Part shown: piece after piece, positions 1-6,593 of the stretch
How the letters are laid out: each line of letters begins with the position of its first letter
Numbering within the stretch: position 1 is the first letter of the stretch
Source of the DNA: Alphaproteobacteria bacterium
GTDB taxonomy: Bacteria; Pseudomonadota; Alphaproteobacteria; Micropepsales; Micropepsaceae
DNA length: 6,593 nucleotides
NCBI GenBank assembly: GCA_003451645.1
Contig: DMER01000086.1
Location: forward strand, 1,190 to 7,782
Reading direction: 5' to 3'
Notes under the pieces: model-generated
What the model was told of the DNA's origin: nothing
Databases searched by the model: none
The model's input: the letters and a program-made list of their open reading frames with translations, nothing else
Made by a program: the position numbers and the translations under genes

Positions 1-124
1 TTGTCACCCCGGAAACTGCGTCAGCAGTTGTCCGGGGCCCAAGACCACCGGCCTCGCAGAAGTGACCACTGTCTGTGTTCATAGGTCCCGGGCTCTTTGC
101 TGGCGCAAAGCCCCGGGATGACAA
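1..124. repeat. Compound extragenic inverted-repeat element (two stem-loops in mirror orientation)
   Basis: Seen directly: the stretch begins TTGTCA (1-6) and ends TGACAA (119-124), a perfect terminal inverted repeat. Just inside each end is a CCCCGG-type stem. Hairpin 1 spans 7-37: CCCCGGA (7-13) pairs with TCCGGGG (31-37), and AACTGC (14-19) with GCAGTT (24-29), with one bulged G and loop GTCA. Hairpin 2 spans 86-118: TCCCGGG (86-92) pairs with CCCGGGA (112-118), and CTTTGC (95-100) with GCAAAG (105-110), with loop TGGC. Reverse-complemented, hairpin 2 has the same plan as hairpin 1, so the element looks like two copies of one unit facing each other. It resembles dispersed REP-like palindromes of alphaproteobacterial intergenic regions. 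That family assignment is from memory and copy number cannot be seen here. The left end may continue outside the window. No protein-coding role is supported. Confidence 0.7.
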
Positions 125-413
125 ATTTGGTTGTTATCCTGGTCAAAGAGGGCGGCTCCCACAACTCGCTGGAGGCTTCGCCCCCAGCCCCCCTCAATGG
201 ATGTAAAGGAGTGAGGACAAAAGAGGTCACTGCCGCGCGGCCTAAAGTCCGCTTGGCGTAATCGCGGGCCGCCGGTCCACCGGACCGCTGGCTAGCCCGC
301 AATCACTCTCGCGAGCCGGAACCCGAAATTGAAGCTCCGGAAATCGGAGCAGGACCCGTTGCGGATGATAGAACGGGCAAAGCCGCAGCGTCTCCAATCG
401 ATCGTTCGCGGCC
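125..413. other. Non-coding stretch downstream of ppx
   Basis: No credible gene is visible. Positions about 150-225 carry a G/C-run-rich segment (a C-run near 181-195, then CTCAATGGATGTAAAGGAG) whose composition differs from the coding DNA. It may be a second dispersed repeat module adjoining the 1-124 element. A reading frame on the minus strand (302 down to 21) runs straight through the hairpin element and has no recognisable domain, so I treat it as chance. A compound hairpin lies at 264-300: outer arms GCGGGC (264-269) and GCCCGC (295-300), inner arms GGTCC (274-278) and GGACC (282-286). It lacks a T-tract on either side. Another hairpin at 334-350 is listed separately as a possible terminator. 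Confidence 0.5.
321..350 (-). terminator. Possible weak intrinsic terminator of the hdaA-ppk-ppx transcript
   Basis: GCTCCG (334-339) and CGGAGC (345-350) form a perfect 6-bp stem with a 5-nt loop. Read on the minus strand, the stem is followed by TTCAATTTCGGG, a short T-rich tail rather than a full U-tract. It lies about 64 nt after the ppx stop codon, in the right place to end the leftward operon. The stem is short and the tail broken, so termination would be weak at best. The GC-rich hairpins at 264-300 and 1-124 could serve as transcript-end stabilisers instead. Confidence 0.3.
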
Positions 414-1946
414 CTACCGCAACTCGATCCGCGGGCTTTTGCCCATCGCTTCGGCGAGGTCCTCAAGCTTGCGCTCAATCGGCTCCCCACACAGGGCCTG
501 CAGCGCGCGCGGCATTTGCAGGCTCACCTGCATGGCGGTGACCTTCAGGGCGGTCTGCGCGATGACCGGCGCAGCCGTGCCAGCGATGTTCAGCGCCAGG
601 CGCAGCCCCAAACCCAAATTGACCGCCTTTGCGGTGGCTTCCGGCCCCAGCAGCGCCGACAGGGCCTCGAACCGCGACGGCGTCTTATCATTGCCGATAT
701 ACCGGTGGAACAAGGCGATCGCGAGCGCCGCCCGCCCGCGATGATCGATGCCGGTCAGATTGCCGTGCAAGGTGGCCTCAAAAATCTGCTCATGCCGGTG
801 ATCCGGGTGCCCGCGCCAGGCGGCATCGGCGAGGATGCAGGCCGCGCGCCGGATCCGCGACTCCTCTGGCGTCTCGCCTGCGCCCAAAGGCGCGCTCCAT
901 TGGAACAGCGCCTCCTCAAGGCCCTCCTCGCGGGTAAAGCGCACTGCCCATTCCCGCAGATTGGTCAGCAGAGGATCGAGCGCACGCACCTCCTCCGGCA
1001 GCCTTGAAAACAGTACCCCTTCCCGCACCCCATAGGACGAGACGATCACTTGCTCCAGCCGCGTCGCCTTGAGCACTCGCTCCAGCACCACCGCACCATA
1101 GGGCAGCGTCTCCGCCCGCTTTCGGGATTCCTCGAAGATCGCCTCGAGCGTGCGCTTGTTGCGGCCGGTCAGAAATTCGCAATGCGCGATCGCCGCCTCC
1201 CGCTCGATCGCATATTGGTGCAGCACATTGACCGGATGATTGGTCAGCCGCATATGGATGCGCGCGATCGAGCGCCAGACACCGCCGACGGCATAAAGCG
1301 CCTTGCCGCGGAAATGATCGAGGCCTTTGACCTCGCTCAAACTGGCATCCGTCAGGGCGCGCGCGCGGTCCAGCTTGGCACCCGACATCTCCATCAGGCG
1401 TAAGGGGCCTACGGGCAGCGAAACACCCTTTTGGATGTGGCCATGTTTGATCGGGGTCAGCTCCAGGCTGCCGCCGCCAAGGTCTCCCGACATGCCATCG
1501 GCATTCGGAATGCCTGCGACCACGCCCACTGCAGCAAGGTTGGCTTCCTGCTCCCCCGACAAGATCTGGATATTGGCATTCAGCGTGTCGCGGGCCCGCG
1601 CCACAAACTCATTGCCATTGCGGGCATCGCGCACAGCGGCAGTCGCCACCACGTCCAGCCGCTTGACGCCCCGCGCCTCGGCGATGATCCGAAAGCGCGC
1701 CAAGGCCGCCATCGCGCATTCGACCCCATCGTCATCAAGACTGCCCGTGGTCGCGAGTGCCCTGCCGATCCCGCACAAAGCCTTTTCGTTGAAGTCTGTC
1801 GCTGGCGTCCTGCTGGCCCGGTCATATATGACCAGCCGGATCGAATTAGAGCCAATATCGATGACACCAGAGCGACCGTCGGTGGCGGTCTTATCGCGCT
1901 TGGCGCTGTCCAGGGATGCAATGCTCACGGGTACACAGGCTTTCAA
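414..1946 (-). CDS. ppx: Exopolyphosphatase, Ppx/GppA family
   Basis: The protein belongs to the Ppx/GppA phosphatase family (ASKHA/actin-like ATPase fold). Members release phosphate from the ends of inorganic polyphosphate, or hydrolyse pppGpp in GppA-type members, in the cytoplasm. Visible motifs are the phosphate-1 loop IDIGSNS (residues 29-35), ATAAVRDA (101-108), a Glu-containing SGEQEA segment (130-135) matching the catalytic-Glu region, the phosphate-2 loop DLGGGSLEL (155-163), and VGGVWR (220-225). The C-terminal half resembles the helical HD-like domain of long Ppx proteins. Its 510 residues match the roughly 500-residue long form. The start drawn here is TTG, 11 nt after the ppk stop, with no clear Shine-Dalgarno sequence; GTG at 1928 is an alternative, and the conserved region begins only at residue 27. 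The gene is last in the operon after ppk, so exopolyphosphatase is preferred over pppGpp phosphatase. That specificity is inferred from context. Confidence 0.93.
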   Translation of the reverse strand: MKACVPVSIASLDSAKRDKTATDGRSGVIDIGSNSIRLVIYDRASRTPATDFNEKALCGIGRALATTGSLDDDGVECAMAALARFRIIAEARGVKRLDVVATAAVRDARNGNEFVARARDTLNANIQILSGEQEANLAAVGVVAGIPNADGMSGDLGGGSLELTPIKHGHIQKGVSLPVGPLRLMEMSGAKLDRARALTDASLSEVKGLDHFRGKALYAVGGVWRSIARIHMRLTNHPVNVLHQYAIEREAAIAHCEFLTGRNKRTLEAIFEESRKRAETLPYGAVVLERVLKATRLEQVIVSSYGVREGVLFSRLPEEVRALDPLLTNLREWAVRFTREEGLEEALFQWSAPLGAGETPEESRIRRAACILADAAWRGHPDHRHEQIFEATLHGNLTGIDHRGRAALAIALFHRYIGNDKTPSRFEALSALLGPEATAKAVNLGLGLRLALNIAGTAAPVIAQTALKVTAMQVSLQMPRALQALCGEPIERKLEDLAEAMGKSPRIELR

Positions 1947-1957
1947 TACGGGCAGAG

Positions 1958-4243
1958 CTAGCCCTTGGGCTTGGGCTTGGGTTGCGGAATGGGCGGCGGC
2001 ATATCGGACAGGCGCGCTTTGCCGCGTCCGGACAGGCTCGGATTGGTCATGAAATACTCATGCGCGCTAAAGGCTTCAGGCGCATCATAGCCGGTGTAGC
2101 GTTCGGACTTGCCCTCCGGTGTCAAACGCCAGCTCTGCGCAATGTCCGCCAGATTGGCGACCATGATTTGATCCATCACTTGTTCATGCACGGTGGGGGT
2201 TTCGATCGGCACCATCACTTCGACGCGCCGGTCGAGATTGCGAGGCATCCAATCTGCACTAGAGATGTAAACTTTCGCTTGCGGATGCGGCAATCCGTGG
2301 CCCGCCCCAAAGCAGATCACGCGCGCATGCTCCAGGAACCGGCCGATGATGCTCTTGACCCGGATATTCTCCGACAGGCCCGGCACGCCCGGCCGCAAGC
2401 AGCATATCCCCCGCACGACGAGGTCGATCTGTACGCCCGCCTCGCTCGCCTCATAAAGATGATCGATGACATTGGCATCGACCAACGAGTTGAGCTTCGC
2501 CCAAATGGCAGCAGGGCGCCCAGCCTTTGCGTGCGCGATTTCCTCCGCAATGTGCTGCAGCAGGCGCGCGCGCAACGTGATGGGCGAGGCCGCGAGCCGC
2601 TCAAGGTCGTGGGGCTCGGCATAGCCGGTGATGAAGTTGAAAACCTTGGCGGCATCCCGCCCCAGCGCTGGATCATCGGTGAAGACTGACAGATCCGTGT
2701 AAATGCGCGCCGTCGTGGCATGGTAATTGCCCGTGCCGAAATGCGTATAGGTGCGCAGCATCCCGCCTTCGCGCCGCACCACCAGGCTCATCTTGGCGTG
2801 GGTCTTGAGTTCGATGAAGCCAAAGACCACCTGCACGCCCGCGCGTTCCAGATTACGCGCCCACTGAATATTGGCCGCCTCGTCAAACCGCGCTTTGAGC
2901 TCAACCAGAGCGGTGACCGACTTACCCGCTTCTGCTGCATCAATCAGCGCGCGCACCACGGGCGAATCGGAGCCTGTGCGGTAGAGCGTCTGCTTGATCG
3001 CCACCACATCCGGGTCCTGGGCTGCTTGGCGCAGGAACTGCACCACCACATCAAAGGACTCGAAGGGATGATGGACCACCAGGTCCTTCTGCCGGATGGC
3101 CGCAAAGCAATCCCCGCCATTCTCCCGGATGCGCTCTGGGTAGCGCGGATTATAGGGCTTGAATTTGAGATCTGGCCGCTCGTCGAGGATAAGCTGGCGC
3201 GTATCGGCCAGGCCCAACAAGCCTGAAATCACCACCGCCTTGCGTCCGGCCTGATCTTGCGCAAGCTGGCCCGCGATAAATTCGCGCAAGCTCTCCGGCA
3301 TCGAGGCCTGGCACTTATAGCGGATGACACTGCCGCGTTTACGCCGCTTCAGCGCACTCTCAAACATGCGCACCAGGTCTTCGGCCTCTTCCTCGATCTC
3401 GATGTCGCTGTCGCGCAAGACCCGGAAGGCGCCAACCCCGGCCACGCCATAGCCTGGGAACAGATCGGTCAGGAACATCTCGATGACGTCTTCCACGGCC
3501 AGGAAGCGCACCGGCTCTTGACCCGTCCGCCCCGCGCCATTGCTGCTAAGGCGCGCGCCGCCTGCAGGCAGCCGCACAAACCGCGACAGCTGTGCGGGAA
3601 TAGGGATCAGCGCCTTCATGAACTGTCCGTCCGCCTCCCGCTTGAGCTGGAGCGCCAGCGCAAATCCCAAATTGGGAATGAAGGGAAAGGGATGCGCCGG
3701 ATCAATCGCAAGCGGGGTCAAGACCGGATAGATTTCCTCGCGGAAGCGCGCCGCTAGCCAGGTCCGGTCTTGCTCATCAAGGTCTGCGGGCTTTACCACC
3801 CAAATGCCTTCTGCGTGCAGCAGGCCGATAAGATGGTTCCACACCTTGGCCTGCTCCTCCATCAATTCGCTGGCCGTGCGGTCGACCGCCTCCAATTGCT
3901 GCTGTGGTGTCATCCCATCATCGCTGACAGAGGTGATCCCAGCGTTGACCATGCCGCGCAGGCCCGCCACCCGCACCATATAGAACTCGTCAAGATTGGC
4001 GCCTGAGATCGATAGAAACCGCAGCCGTTCCAAAAGCGGATGGCGCGCATTCTTGGCTTCCTCCAGCACCCGCCAATTGAATTCGAGCCAAGACAGCTCC
4101 CGGTTGATATAGCGGCCTGGGGCTGCTGGCGGTCTTGCCTGGGTGGCGCCATTGGTGGCGCGCAGGCCCGGTCCGGTGCGGCGTTTCGGCGCCTGGGGTG
4201 CATTGTCCATCGGGATCGTGCTCTCATCTGAAGGGGGCGGCAT
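1958..4243 (-). CDS. ppk: Polyphosphate kinase (PPK1)
   Basis: PPK1 reversibly polymerises the gamma-phosphate of ATP into inorganic polyphosphate. The protein shows the full PPK1 layout: the N domain begins [12 protein letters not shown] (from residue 44), followed by the head domain and the C1 and C2 phospholipase-D-like domains. The autophosphorylated His of E. coli PPK (His435) matches H482 in LKTHAKM, and His592 matches H639 in FLEHARV. The spacing of 157 residues is identical. R422 (LYRTG) and R452 (KARFDE) match E. coli Arg375 and Arg405 with conserved 30-residue spacings. GTGNYH and [13 protein letters not shown] are also present. At about 761 residues it exceeds the 688 of E. coli because of a Pro/Arg/Ala-rich N-terminal lead and a C-terminal tail ending PKPKPKG. 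The start is uncertain. ATG 4243 lies 37 nt after hdaA; ATG 4210 is an alternative; ATG 4306 would overlap hdaA but has GGAGG about 15 nt upstream. Confidence 0.95.
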   Translation of the reverse strand: MPPPSDESTIPMDNAPQAPKRRTGPGLRATNGATQARPPAAPGRYINRELSWLEFNWRVLEEAKNARHPLLERLRFLSISGANLDEFYMVRVAGLRGMVNAGITSVSDDGMTPQQQLEAVDRTASELMEEQAKVWNHLIGLLHAEGIWVVKPADLDEQDRTWLAARFREEIYPVLTPLAIDPAHPFPFIPNLGFALALQLKREADGQFMKALIPIPAQLSRFVRLPAGGARLSSNGAGRTGQEPVRFLAVEDVIEMFLTDLFPGYGVAGVGAFRVLRDSDIEIEEEAEDLVRMFESALKRRKRGSVIRYKCQASMPESLREFIAGQLAQDQAGRKAVVISGLLGLADTRQLILDERPDLKFKPYNPRYPERIRENGGDCFAAIRQKDLVVHHPFESFDVVVQFLRQAAQDPDVVAIKQTLYRTGSDSPVVRALIDAAEAGKSVTALVELKARFDEAANIQWARNLERAGVQVVFGFIELKTHAKMSLVVRREGGMLRTYTHFGTGNYHATTARIYTDLSVFTDDPALGRDAAKVFNFITGYAEPHDLERLAASPITLRARLLQHIAEEIAHAKAGRPAAIWAKLNSLVDANVIDHLYEASEAGVQIDLVVRGICCLRPGVPGLSENIRVKSIIGRFLEHARVICFGAGHGLPHPQAKVYISSADWMPRNLDRRVEVMVPIETPTVHEQVMDQIMVANLADIAQSWRLTPEGKSERYTGYDAPEAFSAHEYFMTNPSLSGRGKARLSDMPPPIPQPKPKPKG

Positions 4244-4280
4244 CAATTTGCGCGGACCATAGCCACAAACATCCGCAAAG

Positions 4281-4991
4281 TCAGCCCTCGCGAGCAGAGC
4301 TGTCATCGTACGTCGTAAGCGCCTCCAAGGTCCGGCGCGCCACCTCAAAGCTGAGGCCCGTGCCATAGCGCAAACTATGCTCATCCATCATGGCGACCAC
4401 TGTGCGCGCTACCCCCAGCGACCGCTCCATCCGCGCCGCGACATACCCGATAAGGTCCGCCGGTGGGCGCAATTGCCTGTCCGCGAACAATTTGGTCAGC
4501 ACCGCGGCGAGCAACTCATCCTCTGGCGGATCGATCCGCGCAGCTGGTAAGGCCGACAGGCGTGTGCTCAGATCGGGCAGCCCGCACGGCCATTGTGCCG
4601 GCGGCAGCTCACCACTCAGCAGAATCGCCCCTCCCTCTTGCACGGCCCGGTTCAGAGCATGGAAAAGCGCGCGCGCTCCCGGCTCCCTGGCTGAGGCCAA
4701 ATGTGCGTCATCGATAGCCAAGCACAGTGGAGTTGGGGCGGCCAAGACTTGCTCCGGCGTCAGAGCGTTGCCTCGCACCATCGCAGCCATCGCCCGTTCC
4801 GCCCAAAGGGTCAGCAGATGCGTTTTGCCAGAGCCTGCCGGGCCATGGATCGCTGCATTGGGACTGGGCCATTTCGGCCAACTCTCCACAAGGGACAAGG
4901 CTTGCGCGTTCGATGGGGCTGCGACGAAGGCCGCGCGTGAGAGCTGCTCGTGCACCGCCCACGGCAAGCGCAATTGCTCCGGCCCCGTCAT
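4281..4991 (-). CDS. hdaA: HdaA, DnaA-related AAA+ regulator of replication initiation
   Basis: Hda-type proteins join the DNA-loaded sliding clamp (DnaN) and trigger hydrolysis of ATP bound to DnaA (RIDA), preventing re-initiation of chromosome replication. Numbered from the ATG at 4991 (236 residues), the protein has an N-terminal clamp-binding motif QLRLPW (6-11), Walker A GPAGSGKT (50-57), Walker B LAIDDA (91-96) and a sensor-1 region around LLLSGELPP. The box VII motif DLSTRLS carries R144, which corresponds to the arginine finger of E. coli Hda. The sensor-2/lid segment [10 protein letters not shown] is near 187-196. The C-terminal DNA-binding domain IV of true DnaA is absent, which separates Hda from DnaA. 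ATG 4991 has AGGA about 11 nt upstream. A TTG at 5015 would add eight residues and is less likely. The gene follows the DUF2066 gene by 27 nt and precedes ppk, an arrangement known in Alphaproteobacteria. Confidence 0.92.
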   Translation of the reverse strand: MTGPEQLRLPWAVHEQLSRAAFVAAPSNAQALSLVESWPKWPSPNAAIHGPAGSGKTHLLTLWAERAMAAMVRGNALTPEQVLAAPTPLCLAIDDAHLASAREPGARALFHALNRAVQEGGAILLSGELPPAQWPCGLPDLSTRLSALPAARIDPPEDELLAAVLTKLFADRQLRPPADLIGYVAARMERSLGVARTVVAMMDEHSLRYGTGLSFEVARRTLEALTTYDDSSAREG

Positions 4992-5018
4992 CCCATCCGG
5001 CGTCCTGGCCGCCAAGGC

Positions 5019-6281
5019 TTAAGGCGTGCCCGCAGGGGACGTTGCAGGGGCGGACGGTGTGCTGGGCATGCCTGCCGACTGACCGGTCTGTGCCGCCGGG
5101 TCGGTGACTGGTGCGCCATCCGCGCTAACGGGCGTCGGCGCGTTCGTATCAACCGCTGCGGAGGGTGCTTCCAACAAGCCCTCAGGCAGCTGAGATACGT
5201 CGCTGCCCTTCTTTGCCAACACAAACAGGCCGCTGGGCTGCTCGGCCAAATCGAGATTGGCTTGCGACAACGCCGCCTGCAACTGCTCCAACCGCCCCAG
5301 GTATTGCAGGCGCACCCGCGCCCCTTGGGTTAGGACTTGCAGGACATCCATCCGCTGGATCAGGCGGATATCCGCGATCTCCTTGCGGATCGCGACCCAT
5401 TCCGCCAGTCCGTTAAACGAGATCGCGGCTTCCAGCGTCGTGTGGATGCCGTAATTCACCGCCGTCTGCGCCTTCCAGCTCTCCTCAAAGGCCGCCCGCA
5501 CCATCGCCGCCGCACGCACCATCAATTGTGGTTCGCTCTCACCCGCATTGGCAGTGACCGTGTATTTGCTTGGCTTGCGGCCATCCGCCTTCAGCGACAC
5601 CAGATTGACATGCACGCCTCCCGGCACGAGCGAATGTTGTGTGATCCAGACCTCTGTCGCGCCATACTTCTCCGCCAGGGGTGCCACCTGCTCCCACGTC
5701 GCCGCTTCGGGGATCACGCCGCCCACCATCGCGATTTCGGCCGCATCCCCCATGGGCACGACGACCGGCCGCAAGCTCCCGCGTTGCGACACAGAAAGCC
5801 AGCTCTGTGCCCACGGTGTGTCATTGCTCCAGCCAAGACCCGCACGGGTGGGCAACACCACCACTGGCTTTGCTTGGGTCTCGCTGAAGATCGCGCCCCA
5901 CCGGCGCAGGGCATTGCGCATGCCAGCCGCCGAAAAAGTGAAGCTCGCATTGGCCAGATAGCGCGTGGTCGACAGTTTCTCATTATCGACCGTATAGGCC
6001 GTGACCATTTCCTCAAGCTCGGCATTTGAGACTTCCGGCACATTCGCCCAATTGGCTTGCGCGGTCAGGCGCTTGAAGACAATCGAAAAGGCCCGCATCC
6101 GCCCTTGCGCCAGGGCTTTGTCGCGCGCCTCCGATGGTGAGGCCCCGGAGGCATCGATCGGCAGCTTGTCGACGGCGTAGAGATCGCCCGCTTGCGCTTG
6201 ACCAACGGCCAATGCGCCGAGGTGAACGGCGGCCACAATCAATGCAGGCAACAGGCGCCGGACTATTTGAGCCATCAGCAT
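5019..6281 (-). CDS. Secreted DUF2066 domain-containing protein
   Basis: The function is unknown. I recognise the family as DUF2066, commonly encoded next to hda/hdaA in proteobacteria. The start at ATG 6281 is well supported: GAGGGG lies 7 nt upstream, and the first residues form a signal peptide with MLMAQIVRRLL, a hydrophobic core and a cleavage site after AQA (residue 31). No lipobox Cys is present, so the mature protein is probably free in the periplasm. After cleavage the chain begins GDLYAVDKLPID and continues with ARDKALAQGRMRAF, typical of the domain start. The central part (LRPVVVPMGD, GATEVWITQHSL) suggests an alternating alpha/beta fold. The last 49 or so residues (about 372-420) are a Pro/Ala/Ser/Thr-rich low-complexity tail, probably disordered. 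It is first in the leftward operon, 27 nt before hdaA, and its promoter should lie in 6282-6412. Confidence 0.85.
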   Translation of the reverse strand: MLMAQIVRRLLPALIVAAVHLGALAVGQAQAGDLYAVDKLPIDASGASPSEARDKALAQGRMRAFSIVFKRLTAQANWANVPEVSNAELEEMVTAYTVDNEKLSTTRYLANASFTFSAAGMRNALRRWGAIFSETQAKPVVVLPTRAGLGWSNDTPWAQSWLSVSQRGSLRPVVVPMGDAAEIAMVGGVIPEAATWEQVAPLAEKYGATEVWITQHSLVPGGVHVNLVSLKADGRKPSKYTVTANAGESEPQLMVRAAAMVRAAFEESWKAQTAVNYGIHTTLEAAISFNGLAEWVAIRKEIADIRLIQRMDVLQVLTQGARVRLQYLGRLEQLQAALSQANLDLAEQPSGLFVLAKKGSDVSQLPEGLLEAPSAAVDTNAPTPVSADGAPVTDPAAQTGQSAGMPSTPSAPATSPAGTP

Positions 6282-6412
6282 GTCTAAACCCCTCAGGCAC
6301 CCCGCTCCGGCCTGTTGCCAAAGCCCTCTGGGCCTCATAGCGTGAATGTGTTTATCAGTTCGTGCCAAAGTAACCAACTAAGCCCTTCTCCCACAAGGTC
6401 CGGGGGACCTCG
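6282..6412. promoter_or_regulatory. Divergent intergenic region between the DUF2066-hdaA-ppk-ppx operon and the DUF502 gene
   Basis: This 131-nt gap separates two outward-reading genes, so it should hold promoters for both. For the leftward operon, the best candidate I see is TTGGTT (minus strand, 6377-6372), 17 nt, then TAAACA (6354-6349). It is a weak sigma-70-like match, placing transcription start around 60-65 nt before the DUF2066 ATG. No convincing promoter stands out for the rightward gene. I found no CtrA site (TTAA-N7-TTAA), no strong DnaA box and no recognisable Pho box. The leftward ribosome binding site GAGGGG and the rightward G-run at 6402-6406 lie at the two edges. Confidence 0.35.
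6396..6410 (+). promoter_or_regulatory. Hairpin overlapping the ribosome binding site of the DUF502 gene
   Basis: AGGTCC (6396-6401) and GGACCT (6405-6410) form a perfect 6-bp inverted repeat around a GGG loop, ending 2 nt before the ATG at 6413. The purine run GGGGGA (6402-6407), the only Shine-Dalgarno-like sequence for this gene, lies in the loop and 3' arm. Folding in the mRNA would hide it. Whether this controls translation is inference; a 6-bp GC-rich palindrome can also occur by chance in DNA of this composition. Confidence 0.4.
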
Positions 6413-6593
6413 ATGAACATCCAACAAAATCTCATCGCTGGCGTTGTCACCATCCTGCCCCTAGCGGCAGTGTGGTACGTGTTGAACTTTATCTTCGACC
6501 TTTTGTCGGATTTTGGGCGGCCCTGGATTTCCCTGGCCACACAGCCGCTCAAAGACATTTTTCCCGAGACGATGGACACGTTTCTGGATCAAA
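6413..6593 (+). CDS. DUF502-type integral membrane protein, N-terminal part only
   Basis: The frame is open from ATG 6413 to the window end, giving 60 residues with the rest missing to the right. An in-frame TAA at 6371 and no other ATG between fix this start; a G-run at 6402-6406 lies 6 nt upstream. The protein opens MNIQQNLIAGVVTILPLAAV and continues through a hydrophobic membrane segment (about residues 8-30) into FDLLSDFGRPWI. This fits the N-terminal pattern of DUF502 proteins, in which an NxxxG(L/V) motif leads into a helix with a central LP. DUF502 proteins are small inner-membrane proteins with two predicted helices and no firmly established bacterial function. The gene is divergent from the hdaA-ppk-ppx operon and so not part of it. 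Only about a quarter of the protein is visible, so the family call is moderate. Confidence 0.65.
   Translation, partial: MNIQQNLIAGVVTILPLAAVWYVLNFIFDLLSDFGRPWISLATQPLKDIFPETMDTFLDQ

Noticed and set aside
135..143. TTATCCTGG as a DnaA box near the repeat, of interest because hdaA is nearby
   Set aside because: It matches TTATCCACA poorly at the last three positions and is alone, with no AT-rich region or further boxes. It does not indicate an origin.
264..300. Compound hairpin as the operon terminator
   Set aside because: The structure is real on paper, but neither strand has a T-tract after it, so it is not a canonical intrinsic terminator.
21..302. 93-codon open frame on the minus strand through the left intergenic region
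   Set aside because: It runs through both arms of the hairpin repeat, has no recognisable domain and no clear ribosome binding site. It is best explained as a chance frame in repeat DNA.
1327..2052. 241-codon open frame on the plus strand
   Set aside because: It lies antisense to ppx and the end of ppk. Its sequence is low-complexity and Ser/Arg/Ala-rich, typical of an antisense shadow in GC-rich DNA.
1916..2689. 257-codon open frame on the plus strand
   Set aside because: It is antisense to the conserved C2 domain of PPK and has an Arg/His-rich composition with no domain. The well-conserved PPK frame explains the DNA.
4390..5022. 210-codon open frame on the plus strand
   Set aside because: It is antisense to hdaA, whose Walker A, Walker B and arginine-finger motifs leave no doubt about the coding frame.
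6355..6579. 74-codon minus-strand frame over the start of the DUF502 gene
   Set aside because: The plus-strand frame gives a typical membrane protein start with a G-rich ribosome binding site; the minus-strand product shows no domain.

Overview
The window looks like chromosomal DNA of a GC-rich alphaproteobacterium. The strongest clue is a short DnaA-like AAA+ protein of the HdaA type, lying directly upstream of polyphosphate kinase (ppk) and exopolyphosphatase (ppx). This neighbourhood, often with a DUF2066 protein, is familiar from alphaproteobacterial genomes. The intergenic hairpin repeat at the left edge also resembles repeats scattered through alphaproteobacterial chromosomes. Genus cannot be fixed from the sequence alone.

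Layout, left to right. Positions 1-413 hold no gene I can support. They contain a compound inverted-repeat element (1-124), a G/C-run-rich stretch, and two further hairpins, one of which may terminate the operon. From 414 to 6281 four genes are read leftwards (minus strand). In transcription order they are a secreted DUF2066 protein (6281-5019), hdaA (4991-4281), ppk (about 4243-1958) and ppx (1946-414). Gaps are about 27, 37 and 11 nt, with no obvious internal terminator or promoter, so one transcription unit is likely. A 131-nt divergent intergenic region (6282-6412) separates this operon from a rightward gene at 6413. That gene encodes a DUF502-type membrane protein and is cut off by the window end.

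How the genes may work together: ppk makes inorganic polyphosphate from ATP and ppx degrades it, so these two set the cellular polyP pool. HdaA is the alphaproteobacterial counterpart of Hda. It binds the DNA-loaded sliding clamp and promotes hydrolysis of DnaA-ATP, which limits re-initiation of replication. Co-transcription would place replication-initiation control and the polyP/energy-stress store on one message. The periplasmic DUF2066 protein has no established role that I know of.

The coding part is mostly conserved housekeeping DNA. I see no mobile element with a transposase, no CRISPR array, no tRNA or rRNA, and no convincing new system. The items most worth a second look are the double-hairpin repeat, the hairpin over the ribosome binding site of the DUF502 gene, the unclear translation starts of ppk and ppx, and the conserved but unexplained DUF2066-hdaA-ppk-ppx linkage.
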